Origin: Thermococcus gammatolerans EJ3
GTDB taxonomy: Archaea > Methanobacteriota_B > Thermococci > Thermococcales > Thermococcaceae
Direction: 5' to 3'
Assembly (NCBI RefSeq): GCF_000022365.1
Contig: NC_012804.1
Span: forward strand, 1,981,439 to 2,045,438
Length of the DNA stretch: 64,000 bases
Shown here: piece by piece, positions 7,312 to 15,608 of the stretch
How the letters are laid out: every line of letters starts with the position of its first letter
Position numbering within the stretch: the first letter of the stretch is position 1
The notes under the pieces: model-generated
Told to the model about the DNA's origin: nothing
Databases searched by the model: none
What the model saw: only the letters and a program-made list of their open reading frames with translations
Made by a program: the position numbers and the translations under genes

Positions 7312-8094
7312 CTAAGAACTTTTCCTCAGCTTCTCCGCCAGCTCAACGAGCTTTCTGGCCCTCTCAGGGGAAACCTCGTTCTCGACCTTTCCGTCGCGCT
7401 TGAGCCACGTGCCGACGATGAAGGCATCCGCATACCTCCACAGCTCGGGCAGGTTGTCGTAGGTTGTTCCAGAGCCGACTATTACTGGCACGGGCGAGAT
7501 TCTCTTCGCGAGGGCGAGATTCTCTAAATCCACGGGCTTTCCGGTTGACCTTCCGCTCACCACCACTGCATCGGCCAGACCGCGCTCGACGGTGTCCCTT
7601 ATCGCATCCTCGAAGTCGAAGAAGTGAACCGCATGCTTGACGTGGACGTCGGCAAAGATCTGAATCTTGCTCGGGAGGAGCTTTCTGAGCTTCGCCAGCT
7701 CGTGGGCGATGCCCTCTATAATTCCCTGGTCGGTGTAAGCAACTCCGCTCAGCACGTTAACCCTTATGAAGTCCGCTTTAATCGCGTAGGCTATTGAATA
7801 CGCGGCTATCCCGTCGTTCCTGAGGACGTTAATCCCGACCGGAACGCTCACCTCGTCCCTGACGGCCTTGGCGACCGCTGTGAAGGCTGCAACGGTTGTT
7901 TTGCCCACGTACTTTGGAAACGGGACGTCGCCGAAGTTCTCAATCATTATCGCGTCAAAGCCCGCCCCTTCGAGAGTCTTGGCGTCCTTCACCGCGAGCT
8001 CAATGATCCCCTCAAGGTTGCCGTCGTAGAGGTACGAGCCGGGAAGGGGCTTGAGGTGGACCATCCCGATGAGCGGTTTCCTCTCGAAGTCCAT
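7312..8094 (-). CDS. BtpA family TIM-barrel protein
   Basis: 260 residues starting at ATG 8094 (MDFERKPLIGMVHLKPLPGS) after GGGTGA; the frame is open further upstream but that part is not BtpA-like. The motifs GMVHLKPLPGS, DAIMIENFGDVPF, VPVGINVLRND, DAVVVSGRSTGKPVD and PVIVGSGTTYDN follow the BtpA family, a phosphate-binding TIM-barrel group related to phosphoribosylanthranilate isomerase. In cyanobacteria BtpA stabilises photosystem I; the archaeal members have no settled role, and an enzyme acting on a sugar phosphate or nucleoside is inferred. It is divergent from the PH-domain gene at 8195. Confidence 0.88.
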   Translation of the reverse strand: MDFERKPLIGMVHLKPLPGSYLYDGNLEGIIELAVKDAKTLEGAGFDAIMIENFGDVPFPKYVGKTTVAAFTAVAKAVRDEVSVPVGINVLRNDGIAAYSIAYAIKADFIRVNVLSGVAYTDQGIIEGIAHELAKLRKLLPSKIQIFADVHVKHAVHFFDFEDAIRDTVERGLADAVVVSGRSTGKPVDLENLALAKRISPVPVIVGSGTTYDNLPELWRYADAFIVGTWLKRDGKVENEVSPERARKLVELAEKLRKSS

Positions 8095-8194
8095 TGAATC
8101 ACCCGTTAAAGGTTCGCACTGGACGTTAATAAGCACTGTGGAAAGGAAAGAGTGATATAGGATGATAACCCAATGAAGCTGGTAGGTGAACGAA

Positions 8195-8773
8195 ATGGGT
8201 GTCGTGGAGAACCCCGAACTTCCAAAATCTGTGAGGAGGCATCTGGAGCCGGAGGAGAGGGTCCTGTTTGCCATAAAGAAGAAGATAAGCCTTGAGAAGC
8301 CGAAGTGGCTCCTCGTGACGGACAGGAGGATAATCTACCTGGACGAGAAGGTTCTCGGGAGGTACGACCTCAAGGCGATCCCCTACCAGAAGCTGGAGCA
8401 AGTGACGGTTAAGCTCGGCGTCATGAGCTCCGAGTTCGTGATCGAGGGGGAGGAGAGCATAAGCCTCAAGCTCGGCTGGATGAACAAAGAAGAGGCAAGG
8501 AAGGCCATCAACGCGATAAAAGATGCCCTAAACGCGATAGCGGTTGAGCCCGTGTCGATTGACGTCAAAAAGAGGTTAACGAGCGAGACGTGGACACTGA
8601 GGAAGCCCAAGGAGCTCGTGACGAGGAGCATGCCGGCCCGGACTCAACCACAGGTCATTGAGAAGGAGGATCCGCTGGAGAAGCTCAAAAAGCTGAAAGA
8701 GCTCTACGATATGGGGGTTATAAGTCAGGAGGAGTACGAAGAGAAGAGGAAGAAGCTGCTGGAGCAGATTTGA
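8195..8773 (+). CDS. PH-domain and SHOCT-motif protein
   Basis: 192 residues. The N-terminal half (LLVTDRRIIYLDEKVLGRYDL, then QVTVKLGVMSSEFVIEG) follows the bacterial/archaeal PH-like domain pattern. The C-terminus, LEKLKKLKELYDMGVISQEEYEEKRKKLLEQI-like in composition, is a classical SHOCT motif, a short helical oligomerisation element. The ATG at 8195 is chosen because AGGTG lies six bases upstream. No membrane segments are seen. It is transcribed divergently from the BtpA gene and ends facing the membrane gene at 8846. Function unknown. Confidence 0.8.
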   Translation: MGVVENPELPKSVRRHLEPEERVLFAIKKKISLEKPKWLLVTDRRIIYLDEKVLGRYDLKAIPYQKLEQVTVKLGVMSSEFVIEGEESISLKLGWMNKEEARKAINAIKDALNAIAVEPVSIDVKKRLTSETWTLRKPKELVTRSMPARTQPQVIEKEDPLEKLKKLKELYDMGVISQEEYEEKRKKLLEQI

Positions 8774-8845
8774 AACCAAGCCTCGTAATAAAAAGATGAT
8801 GACCCCCTATTTCCCCAAACCACTTCCTAATTTTTCATCGCGAGT

Positions 8846-9412
8846 TCATCCCTTTGGCCGTAACCACCACCTACATAGAGGATCTTTCACGATGTAATTC
8901 TTCAAATCCTCAGGACTGTTAATTCCGCTCGCCTTGAACGAAAGCTTCAGCGTGCGAACTATGCGGAGAGAAGCCCAGAGGTGAATCACAAGGGGGAGCA
9001 GTAGAACAACTAATGACATCATGGACCACCCATACAGGATTACGTAAAGAGTAAGAAACCCCAACGCGGTTCCAGCAACCGTAAACTTAATCATCCCCTC
9101 AAGCCTCCAAAACACCAAATGAGCACTACACGACAACTTAAAATTCAACAGACCAAAAACCAATATCATGAGTAGATACAAAAATACAAAGACTCCAAAA
9201 TGCGTGGCTAACGGCCCAACCCCATATATAGTCGGGAAAGAAATCCAGCTAAAAAGCACAAGCATCCAAGGTAGGAGAACACTAAGACTAGTAAAGGTTC
9301 CAACGAGCATATAATCTACCTTTGCCCTGATTGGCCGAAGTTCCAACGCCTTCCCAATCCAGTAAATATCAAAAACAAAAATAAGCCAAGAGGACAACAC
9401 CAAGTAATTCAT
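8846..9412 (-). CDS. Multi-pass membrane protein, paralogue of the tandem family
   Basis: 188 residues with about five hydrophobic segments. The N-terminal part (IFVFDIYWIGKALELRPIRAKVDYM) matches the family signature of the neighbours at 10265, 9737 and 10708, in which a first helix is followed by E-L/G-R-P/S-I-R. It ends in a basic loop with LCRWWLRPKG. ATG 9412 is preferred, with GGGGGTG six bases upstream; that site overlaps the end of the surface-protein remnant at 9423. The pairing surface protein then small membrane protein repeats that seen at 11235/11229. No function known. Confidence 0.75.
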   Translation of the reverse strand: MNYLVLSSWLIFVFDIYWIGKALELRPIRAKVDYMLVGTFTSLSVLLPWMLVLFSWISFPTIYGVGPLATHFGVFVFLYLLMILVFGLLNFKLSCSAHLVFWRLEGMIKFTVAGTALGFLTLYVILYGWSMMSLVVLLLPLVIHLWASLRIVRTLKLSFKASGINSPEDLKNYIVKDPLCRWWLRPKG

Positions 9413-9422
9413 CCTAATCACC

Positions 9423-9557
9423 CCCCACAGATCAGGTTGTTATCACCTTCGTACACCGAGCAAATCTTTGGAGGAGCTGAACTTCCTCTGTACGCCTCAA
9501 TTGCTTTTTCAACTATTAAACACATCATTTCACCTACTGCGAATATTACACCTAGAT
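9423..9557 (-). pseudogene. C-terminal remnant of a second surface protein
   Basis: About 45 codons read without a stop on the minus strand from about 9557 to TGA 9425-9423, but without a convincing start. The peptide ends AYRGSSAPPKICSVYEGDNNLICGG with a hydrophobic segment before it. The complete gene at 11235-13292 ends GYRGATAPTPICSVEDDNNLICGG, so this is clearly the tail of a second copy, with the rest deleted. The tail is conserved better than expected for free decay. A short product from the internal ATGATG near 9531 cannot be excluded. Confidence 0.75.
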
Positions 9558-9736
9558 CAATTCATATCCCAATTTAAATCACTTTAGGGATATTGATTCA
9601 TGTCACTGTTGAAATCTTTTTATCATTTAATCTCGGCATTTACTGAAGCTAGCTTTCAGCAAGTCATAAAGAATGAAAGTACAAATAAACATATCAGACA
9701 AACCACAGACCATGCTGGACTTTATAAGTGCATTTA
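9558..9736. other. AT-rich spacer with no gene seen
   Basis: A stretch between the surface-protein remnant and the frameshifted paralogue. It holds T-rich tracts and a GAAGCTAGCTTTC palindrome near 9645-9657, possibly a weak terminator. No open frame with a ribosome site was found. Confidence 0.5.
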
Positions 9737-10251
9737 CTAGTCGGGATTATAGGGAGATGCTTCCTTCAAGCCTTTGTTGATTGTCTCGACGAATTTGAGT
9801 GACATCAGCAAGTACAAGACCACAGGAATTGTTAGTGAGACGACAGACACTACTGTTTCATTCTCGCATACTATTTTGAACGTGGCCAAGAGCATTATTG
9901 CGTTCCCAAGAGCGTTTAGCTTAACAATAGTTCTAAGTCTCCCAAGGAGTTTGTGTGCTGCGTTTTGGATTTTGACAATCATCAGGATTATTACTAAGAA
10001 CCACACAAGCACCATTATCACTCCCATTTCAGGGGGAACAAAGTCTAGTTTCCCTTTATCTGCGAGAACTATTATCGAGGCGAGCCCTGTGACGCTCCAA
10101 GGAATTATAATTGTGTCACCTAGAAACTCAACTGTTTTCTTTCCAATTCTTTTCGAATCGATCGCAGTCCTTCATATTTAGCAACTAGATAACCATCCAC
10201 TAGCACTAAAAAAGACGCAAATAGGAAAAGCAACGTTGCTCCACATGCCAT
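9737..10251 (-). pseudogene. Frameshifted paralogue of the small membrane protein family
   Basis: From ATG 10251, after AGGAGGG, the frame reads MACGATLLFLFASFLVLVDG and YEGLRSIRKELERK, then hits TAG. Moving one base at the A run corresponding to 10135-10138 restores KTVEFLGDTIIIPWSVTGL and runs to 9737, aligning along its whole length with the intact gene at 10708-11229 (DGYLFIKYTELRPIR, AEFVGDTSVIPW, KLDFLPPEAG). A single A lost from the run explains the break. This may be true inactivation, a sequencing error or slippage in a poly-A tract. The downstream part alone could start at 10027. Confidence 0.8.
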
Positions 10252-10264
10252 TGAATTCGCCCTC

Positions 10265-10702
10265 CTAATCAGAGGTTGTGAATTTTGGATTACCGTTGAA
10301 TCCCTTAACTCCCCTCCGAGATTTAAGGGTGTACACCGTGTGCAGTGTAACGACCCCGTAGTAAAACGCTACGATTTTTCCAGAGTTCTTAGTGATTTTC
10401 CCTGTGAGTCTCATAAACCTTTCTGGCTGATTTTTGAGTCTGAGAGAAATAACCGTCGCGACGAAAGTTAAAACGAACATTCCAAAAGCAAAGGGCAAGA
10501 CGCTGTTATACAGCTCCGAAAGTATTCTGGCAATGCCCGCGGTCAGTATGAAGCCCGGAAAGACAACGATATCAACTCCAAGCTCTATAGTCTTTTTCTG
10601 CATTTCGCTCCTCACAGGCCTTATGCCCTCGTACTTGAGGAAGAGGTAGAGGTCTAAAAAGATAAACGAAAAGGAAAGGATAAACGAGCACAACCCGCAC
10701 AT
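10265..10702 (-). CDS. Small multi-pass membrane protein, tandem family member
   Basis: 145 residues from ATG 10702. MCGLCSFILSFSFIFLDLYLF is the first helix, followed by LKYEGIRPVRSEMQKKTIELG, the family signature seen in the genes at 9737 and 10708. Two or three more hydrophobic segments follow, for example FILTAGIARILSELY and LPFAFGMFVLTFVATVISL. The C-terminus is polar and basic. It starts six bases after the stop of the upstream paralogue and ends 14 bases before the start of the frameshifted one, so the three are a tandem array. Several cysteines occur in the first helix. No function known. Confidence 0.75.
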   Translation of the reverse strand: MCGLCSFILSFSFIFLDLYLFLKYEGIRPVRSEMQKKTIELGVDIVVFPGFILTAGIARILSELYNSVLPFAFGMFVLTFVATVISLRLKNQPERFMRLTGKITKNSGKIVAFYYGVVTLHTVYTLKSRRGVKGFNGNPKFTTSD

Positions 10703-10707
10703 GGCGT

Positions 10708-11229
10708 TCAACTCTCTTCTTTACTCTCGGAGCTTTCCTTCAGCGTTGCTGTAATTATCTTGGCGGACTTCATGGCTATTGTGAAGTACAGGAGTACTGG
10801 AACCATTAGCATGACGCCGTGAAGTACCTCCATGCTTTTACACACTGCCCGGAACGTTGCAATTATCAGTAGTGCAATACCAAGAGCATTCAGCCTTATT
10901 GCCCACTCAACCCGCCTTAGGATGGTTTCTGCATTCCTAACAACTACAAGACTCATCAGAAGTACAACCAAAGCCCAGGCAATCATCACGATTATCCCGG
11001 CTTCGGGGGGCAGAAAGTCCAATTTCCCATCATGTGCGAGTATGACAATTGAATAAATTACTGCTACGTGCCAAGGTATTACACTGGTGTCCCCCACGAA
11101 CTCCGCTGCCCTTTTATTCACTTCTTCTCGAATCGGCCGCAGTTCCGTGTACTTGATGAATAAGTAGCCGTCCACGAATATTAATAAAACAAAAAACAGG
11201 AAAAGACTCCAATCACATCCCAACGCCAT
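10708..11229 (-). CDS. Small multi-pass membrane protein, tandem family member
   Basis: 173 residues from ATG 11229, preceded by CGGAGGTTGATCC whose GGAGGTTGA also carries the stop of the upstream surface protein, so translation is coupled. It has about five membrane helices: LFLFFVLLIFVDGYLFI, VIPWHVAVIYSIVILA, AGIIVMIAWALVVLLMSLV, ALGIALLIIATFRAVC and MLMVPVLLYFTIAMK. The signature after helix 1 is KYTELRPIREEVNKR. It is the best-preserved copy of the family and the reference for the frameshifted copy at 9737. The coupling implies it assists or anchors the surface protein. Confidence 0.8.
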   Translation of the reverse strand: MALGCDWSLFLFFVLLIFVDGYLFIKYTELRPIREEVNKRAAEFVGDTSVIPWHVAVIYSIVILAHDGKLDFLPPEAGIIVMIAWALVVLLMSLVVVRNAETILRRVEWAIRLNALGIALLIIATFRAVCKSMEVLHGVMLMVPVLLYFTIAMKSAKIITATLKESSESKEES

Positions 11230-11234
11230 CCGGA

Positions 11235-13292
11235 TCAACCTCCGCAAATTAGATTGTTGTCGTCTTCCACGGAGCAAATTGGTGTTGGGGCTGTGGCTCC
11301 TCTGTATCCGTTGACTACTATTGGCACCAATAAAAGCAATACTCCACCAGTTGAGATAATTTCGCCCGACCCTATCACAAATCCCGCTACTGTCAAGAAT
11401 GCACCGCCGAGTTCTGCACCTGTTATTATGTAATCCGGAAGCTCTTTTTTCGCCCCTTCTTTATCATCTCCCGGATATATCATAGTAACGTATCCCAGTG
11501 TATGGTGTTTATTAGCAACTTGTAGATCCACGGTAATCATGTGGGCCATGGGTTGTCCACCATCCAAGAAAAGGTAAATATAGTAGTCATCTCCATAGAC
11601 CCTCTCAGCCAGCCACCCGTCAACGTCTATGTCTATCCCAACAATACCTTCGGAGTTGCCTTTAACACTAGTTCCTGTAACGTAGTTCACTTTAACGGCC
11701 TCCCAGTTTTCACCGTCCCATACTTCATATCCACTGAATGTAACCTTAGTGACTTGAACAGGGATGTCTTCCAATGCATTGTTTAGTATGTGGACATAAC
11801 AATCGATTTCGTCATATAACGGGACAGCATCCTCGCATTCCATCCATGCCAGTACCGGTCCATCAAAGGTAACGTTCACGGTGAGAAAGTCCTCGAATTC
11901 CCCGTTCACGTATAGGTAGAAGTGGTAGACACCCGGATTGTCGAAGTGGAATCCAAACCAGCCCCTGAACTCCTGGGCATATTGACCCTCAACGTAAGTG
12001 GGGGGAACGTTGTCAAACTTGATGTCTTTTTCAAAGACCCTTATCGGACTCGTCCAATGAATCCCCTCACTTGGAGAGTCATAAAGATACCAAACCTTCA
12101 CCGGAACGTATTCGTTCTTAAGTTCCCCATAGTAGTCCGCCGCAAGCGTGATGTTCATGAAGGTTCCCTGCGTAACCGTCAGGTTGTGGGCCTGGGATTC
12201 TCCGGTGAGAAAGCGACCGGTGTAGCCATCACCTTCGTTGATGTGGAGGCGTACTGTCTTACTGTCGATTACCTCAGTACCACTGATCAGCCCAACGGTA
12301 ACTTCAAGATCCCCCGCCTTGGCGTTCCTCCAGTGGGACACGTAGAAAGGTCTAATGTTCTCAGGGCTTATTTTGATGGAATCACCAAAGACTATGTCAG
12401 ATGTCTTGACATCGCTTACAACAACCGAGAGCTCAATGTTCCCCTGCTCCGAGTTCAAAGAAACCGGTACAAGGGCATCCGGACCAAAGTTGTTCTTGAA
12501 CACGCTGCTTTCGACGTTGGATTCCGGCACGAGCCTGAAAACATAATAGGGATATACTATGATGTCCACGTCATCATGTTCCTCAGGATTCCTTGGCAAG
12601 ATCTGAAGGCTCTTAATGGCCAGATTCTTCTGGAGAACCAGCCTCCTCACCTCAACCGAACCACTGTCCTTCACCTCCATCCCCTTGAAGGAGAAGGTGG
12701 CGAAGTATTCGTAGGTACCGGCCTGGGGATATGTGACGTTCCCGACCTGAATAACGACGTTCTCATCGGGGTTTAGGATCACCGTCTTCCTGCCGAGAAG
12801 GACCAACCGCTCGGAGTTCTCCTCGGGAACTGTCACAAAGAGCGAGAGAACTCCATTTACCGCCTTCACATTATCGTTCCTCAGCCGGACGGCAAAGCCA
12901 ACGCTCTGGCCTTCGGTTACCTTTGTCGTGTTCGCGATAGTCTTCACCGTAATCTTTGATAGGTCTATGTCAGAGATCAGATCAAGGGTTCCGTGGTAGC
13001 TCTCCATCACAAGAACCGGCGCGGTAGGAGTGGAGTAATCCGCGGGAGTGTAGGCCTGAACCGAGGTGGTCTCAACAGGATCGCCGGGCTTGGAGTTGGG
13101 GGTGTCCCCACCTGGACTGGTCACCGAGCGGTAGCGGATCTTGACTATTCCGGAAACTGAAGCCTGAAGGGCGTTTCCAACGGGAGCGATGAACTCCGGG
13201 CTCTCAACGCTTCCCGGGCCGGTGTAGACGATAGCGTCCATGCTGAGAACCTTACTCTCGCTGCCGTCGTTGAACTTGACCCGGTCGATCAT
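11235..13292 (-). CDS. Large surface protein with conserved Cys-containing tail, 5' end possibly lost
   Basis: 685 residues from ATG 13292. The body looks like a chain of Ig-like/CARDB-type beta domains (VTEGQSVGFAVRLRNDNVKA, AGTYEYFATFSFKG, NPGVYHFYLYVNGEF) with many N-glycosylation sites. Near the C-terminus are two hydrophobic helices, then GYRGATAPTPICSVEDDNN and LICGG. No signal peptide precedes the domains. The frame stays open upstream to the TAG at 13335-13337 and reads ILPQADYYVHGGAV before the ATG, with no ribosome site at 13292, so the true N-terminus appears deleted or broken. A promoter-like TTTTAAATAC lies near 13385. Confidence 0.7.
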   Translation of the reverse strand: MIDRVKFNDGSESKVLSMDAIVYTGPGSVESPEFIAPVGNALQASVSGIVKIRYRSVTSPGGDTPNSKPGDPVETTSVQAYTPADYSTPTAPVLVMESYHGTLDLISDIDLSKITVKTIANTTKVTEGQSVGFAVRLRNDNVKAVNGVLSLFVTVPEENSERLVLLGRKTVILNPDENVVIQVGNVTYPQAGTYEYFATFSFKGMEVKDSGSVEVRRLVLQKNLAIKSLQILPRNPEEHDDVDIIVYPYYVFRLVPESNVESSVFKNNFGPDALVPVSLNSEQGNIELSVVVSDVKTSDIVFGDSIKISPENIRPFYVSHWRNAKAGDLEVTVGLISGTEVIDSKTVRLHINEGDGYTGRFLTGESQAHNLTVTQGTFMNITLAADYYGELKNEYVPVKVWYLYDSPSEGIHWTSPIRVFEKDIKFDNVPPTYVEGQYAQEFRGWFGFHFDNPGVYHFYLYVNGEFEDFLTVNVTFDGPVLAWMECEDAVPLYDEIDCYVHILNNALEDIPVQVTKVTFSGYEVWDGENWEAVKVNYVTGTSVKGNSEGIVGIDIDVDGWLAERVYGDDYYIYLFLDGGQPMAHMITVDLQVANKHHTLGYVTMIYPGDDKEGAKKELPDYIITGAELGGAFLTVAGFVIGSGEIISTGGVLLLLVPIVVNGYRGATAPTPICSVEDDNNLICGG

Positions 13293-13504
13293 AACGGCGC
13301 CACCATGGACATAGTAGTCAGCTTGAGGCAGTATCTAAATGAGCACTAAATAGAGTTATCCGTCATATACAAGCTGAAAAAAGTATTTAAAACTTTTTTC
13401 TATTCAAATTTTACTTATCACTTTTAATAGTGTGCAAAACTTGGAAAGTTTGCTCAGCAAGAAGACCTCAAGTGAACACAAAGGAACAATGAAAACCGTG
13501 CGAT

Positions 13505-14155
13505 TCACCCAAAGAATTCAGAAACCTTGACCCTGTACTCCTTTCCAAGAAGTTCTGGATTGGCGGCCTTGTGAACGACGAGGACGAGCTCATCACCGTC
13601 CAGGTACCACTCCGTAACCGTTGTGGCGATCTCCTCAAACAGGGGCAGGAAAACGGGTTTGCTGCTCTCGATCACGTCCTCGTTTATTAGGTAGAAAGAA
13701 ACCCGCCTGTCATCCCCAACGAAGTACGAGATCGTCGTGAGCAGGGACAGCATCTCCCTTTCGGAGAAGAGCGTCACCATCCTGTGGATCCCAACAACGG
13801 GATTGAAATAGCGGCCGTTGGCCTCGCGGAACTTGTTGATGGAATTCATGTAATGGCCAAAGGGTATGGAGTACTTGTCGACCTCCATCCTGCTTATTAT
13901 CGTACCCGCCTCAAGCCTGCCTCCCCCTATCTTTATGACGACGGTCTCACCAGGGGGAAGACCCATGGACTTAAGGCCCTTCACGAGAACGGGATAAGCG
14001 TCTAGGATGTCATCAACGAGAACGTGAAGGCCTCTCGAGGATGCATAGTCGTGGAGGAGCTTGAGGAACAGCTCGGGATACGAGTTCGAGGGGTACTCCA
14101 CGAGCACGGTCTCGCCGAATTTAAGCCCCGAGAAGAAAGACTCAATCTTCCCCAC
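13505..14155 (-). CDS. DUF257 family protein
   Basis: 216 residues, GTG start. This is one of two DUF257 proteins in the window (the other is at 35397). Both share the plan: GETVLVEYPSNSYPELFLKL near the N-terminus, a central VVIKIGGGRLEAG, VVGIHRMVTLF, and a late IATTVTEWY segment. DUF257 is a family I know mainly from Thermococcales; it has a RecA/KaiC-like feel but no clear P-loop here. It is divergent from tldD, sharing the 86-base spacer that holds AT-rich boxes for both directions. Function unknown. Confidence 0.85.
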   Translation of the reverse strand: MGKIESFFSGLKFGETVLVEYPSNSYPELFLKLLHDYASSRGLHVLVDDILDAYPVLVKGLKSMGLPPGETVVIKIGGGRLEAGTIISRMEVDKYSIPFGHYMNSINKFREANGRYFNPVVGIHRMVTLFSEREMLSLLTTISYFVGDDRRVSFYLINEDVIESSKPVFLPLFEEIATTVTEWYLDGDELVLVVHKAANPELLGKEYRVKVSEFFG

Positions 14156-14203
14156 CCGGAATCACCCATAGAAAAGACGAACTTCAAACTTATTAAGGTT
14201 GCG

Positions 14204-14211
14204 TTTATAAG
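14204..14211 (+). promoter_or_regulatory. TATA box for tldD-tldE
   Basis: TTTATAAG lies 31-38 bases upstream of the tldD ATG, so transcription would begin only a few bases before the GAGGTGG ribosome site. An AT-rich CTTATTAAGG at 14189-14198 could serve the divergent DUF257 gene. Confidence 0.55.
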
Positions 14212-14241
14212 CGATACAGCCGATCGGGTTGAGGTGGGAAT

Positions 14242-15603
14242 ATGGAGGATAACCTGTTCAAAATCGCCGAGCGAACCGCCGATAAACTGGGCGTGGGGTA
14301 CTTCGAGATAAGGATCTCAAAGGTAAAGACGACGTCGGTTCTCATCCAGAACGACCAGCTGGACGAGCTCTCGAACAACGTTGAGATGGGGATCGGGGTC
14401 AGGGCCTTTAAGAAGGGGTGGGGCTTCTCATCGGCCAATGACCTCTCAAAGGCAGAGGAGGTAATCAAAACCGCAATGAAGATGGCCGGGCTCTCAAGGG
14501 GGCCGGAAAAAATATACCTCGGAGATCCTATCAGGGACAGCGTCTCGAACCTCGGGGAAAAGAGGCTCGATGATGTGGACATCTCCGAGAAGCTCGAGGT
14601 CACGGGCAAAGCGGCGGAACTCCTGAGGGGGGAGAACGTGAAGAACAGGATCGCGGGCTACGGGGAATCCATCATCGAAACCCTCTACCTTAACTCCCTG
14701 GGGAGCGAGATAAGAACCGTGACGTCGAGGGTTCGTTTGAGGATTGCCTCGACAGCTTTCGAGGGTGGAAAAACTGGTGAGTACTGGAAGAGCTTTGGGG
14801 GAACAGGAGGGTGGGAGCTGATCGAAAGAATCGAGCTTGAGAGGTGGGCTGACTTCGTGTCAAGAAAGGCGCGAGAGCTGCTGAGGGCGAAGGCCCCTCC
14901 CTCCGGAAAGTTCGAGGTCATAATGGATCCCGAACTAACAGGGGTCTTCATCCACGAGGCGGTTGGTCACGCCGCCGAGGCGGATGCCGTGAAGAACGGG
15001 GAGAGCATCTTCGCGGGCCGGTTGGGGGAAAAGATTGGTGCAGAAGAGCTGAACGTTGTGGACGACCCAACTTTGCCCGGCAAGTTCGGATCGTACGCCT
15101 ACGACGATGAGGGCCTCCCAGGAAAAAGGGTCGAGATAATCAAAAACGGGGTTCTGAACGAGTACCTGAACGACAGGGAAACATCCGCCCTTCTGAACCT
15201 CATCCCCAACGGACACGGCAGGGCCCAGAGCTACGCCCATCAGCCCCTCGTCAGGATGTCCAACACATTCATCGAGGCCGGAACATGGGAGCCGGAGGAG
15301 ATCTTCGAGGAGGTAAAGTACGGCCTCTACATGATAGGGGACAAGGGTGGCGAGGTTGACGTTGCCACCGGAACATTTACCTTTGGGGCGAAAGAAGGTT
15401 ACATCGTTGAAAACGGGGAACTGAAGGTTCATCTGCGCGACGTGTCGCTCTCCGGAAATCTCGTGGAGGTTCTGAGGAGCATAAAGGCCATCGGCAGGGA
15501 CGTTAAGATACACTTCCCCGGCTACTGCGGGAAGGGCCAGTGGGTCCCAGTTGACGATGGCGGTCCTCACGTGCTCACAGAGGCCCTCGTGGGGGGAAGG
15601 TGA
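14242..15603 (+). CDS. tldD: TldD metalloprotease
   Basis: 453 residues. The zinc motif HEAVGHAAEAD (His 238, Glu 239, His 243) is the TldD HExxxH site; the downstream GHGRAQSYAHQPLVRMSNTF and GGEVDVATGTFTF stretches are also family features. TldD and TldE together form a heterodimeric peptidase, known in bacteria to process small peptides such as microcin B17 and CcdA. The start ATG follows GAGGTGG. It overlaps tldE by a few bases, as usual for this pair. No peptide substrate is evident nearby. Confidence 0.95.
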   Translation: MEDNLFKIAERTADKLGVGYFEIRISKVKTTSVLIQNDQLDELSNNVEMGIGVRAFKKGWGFSSANDLSKAEEVIKTAMKMAGLSRGPEKIYLGDPIRDSVSNLGEKRLDDVDISEKLEVTGKAAELLRGENVKNRIAGYGESIIETLYLNSLGSEIRTVTSRVRLRIASTAFEGGKTGEYWKSFGGTGGWELIERIELERWADFVSRKARELLRAKAPPSGKFEVIMDPELTGVFIHEAVGHAAEADAVKNGESIFAGRLGEKIGAEELNVVDDPTLPGKFGSYAYDDEGLPGKRVEIIKNGVLNEYLNDRETSALLNLIPNGHGRAQSYAHQPLVRMSNTFIEAGTWEPEEIFEEVKYGLYMIGDKGGEVDVATGTFTFGAKEGYIVENGELKVHLRDVSLSGNLVEVLRSIKAIGRDVKIHFPGYCGKGQWVPVDDGGPHVLTEALVGGR

Positions 15604-15608
15604 TCGGA

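Noticed and set aside
6757..7527. A 256-codon plus-strand frame across 6757-7527.
   Set aside because: It covers two leaders and parts of three minus-strand genes with better starts and family matches, and its peptide has no domain pattern.
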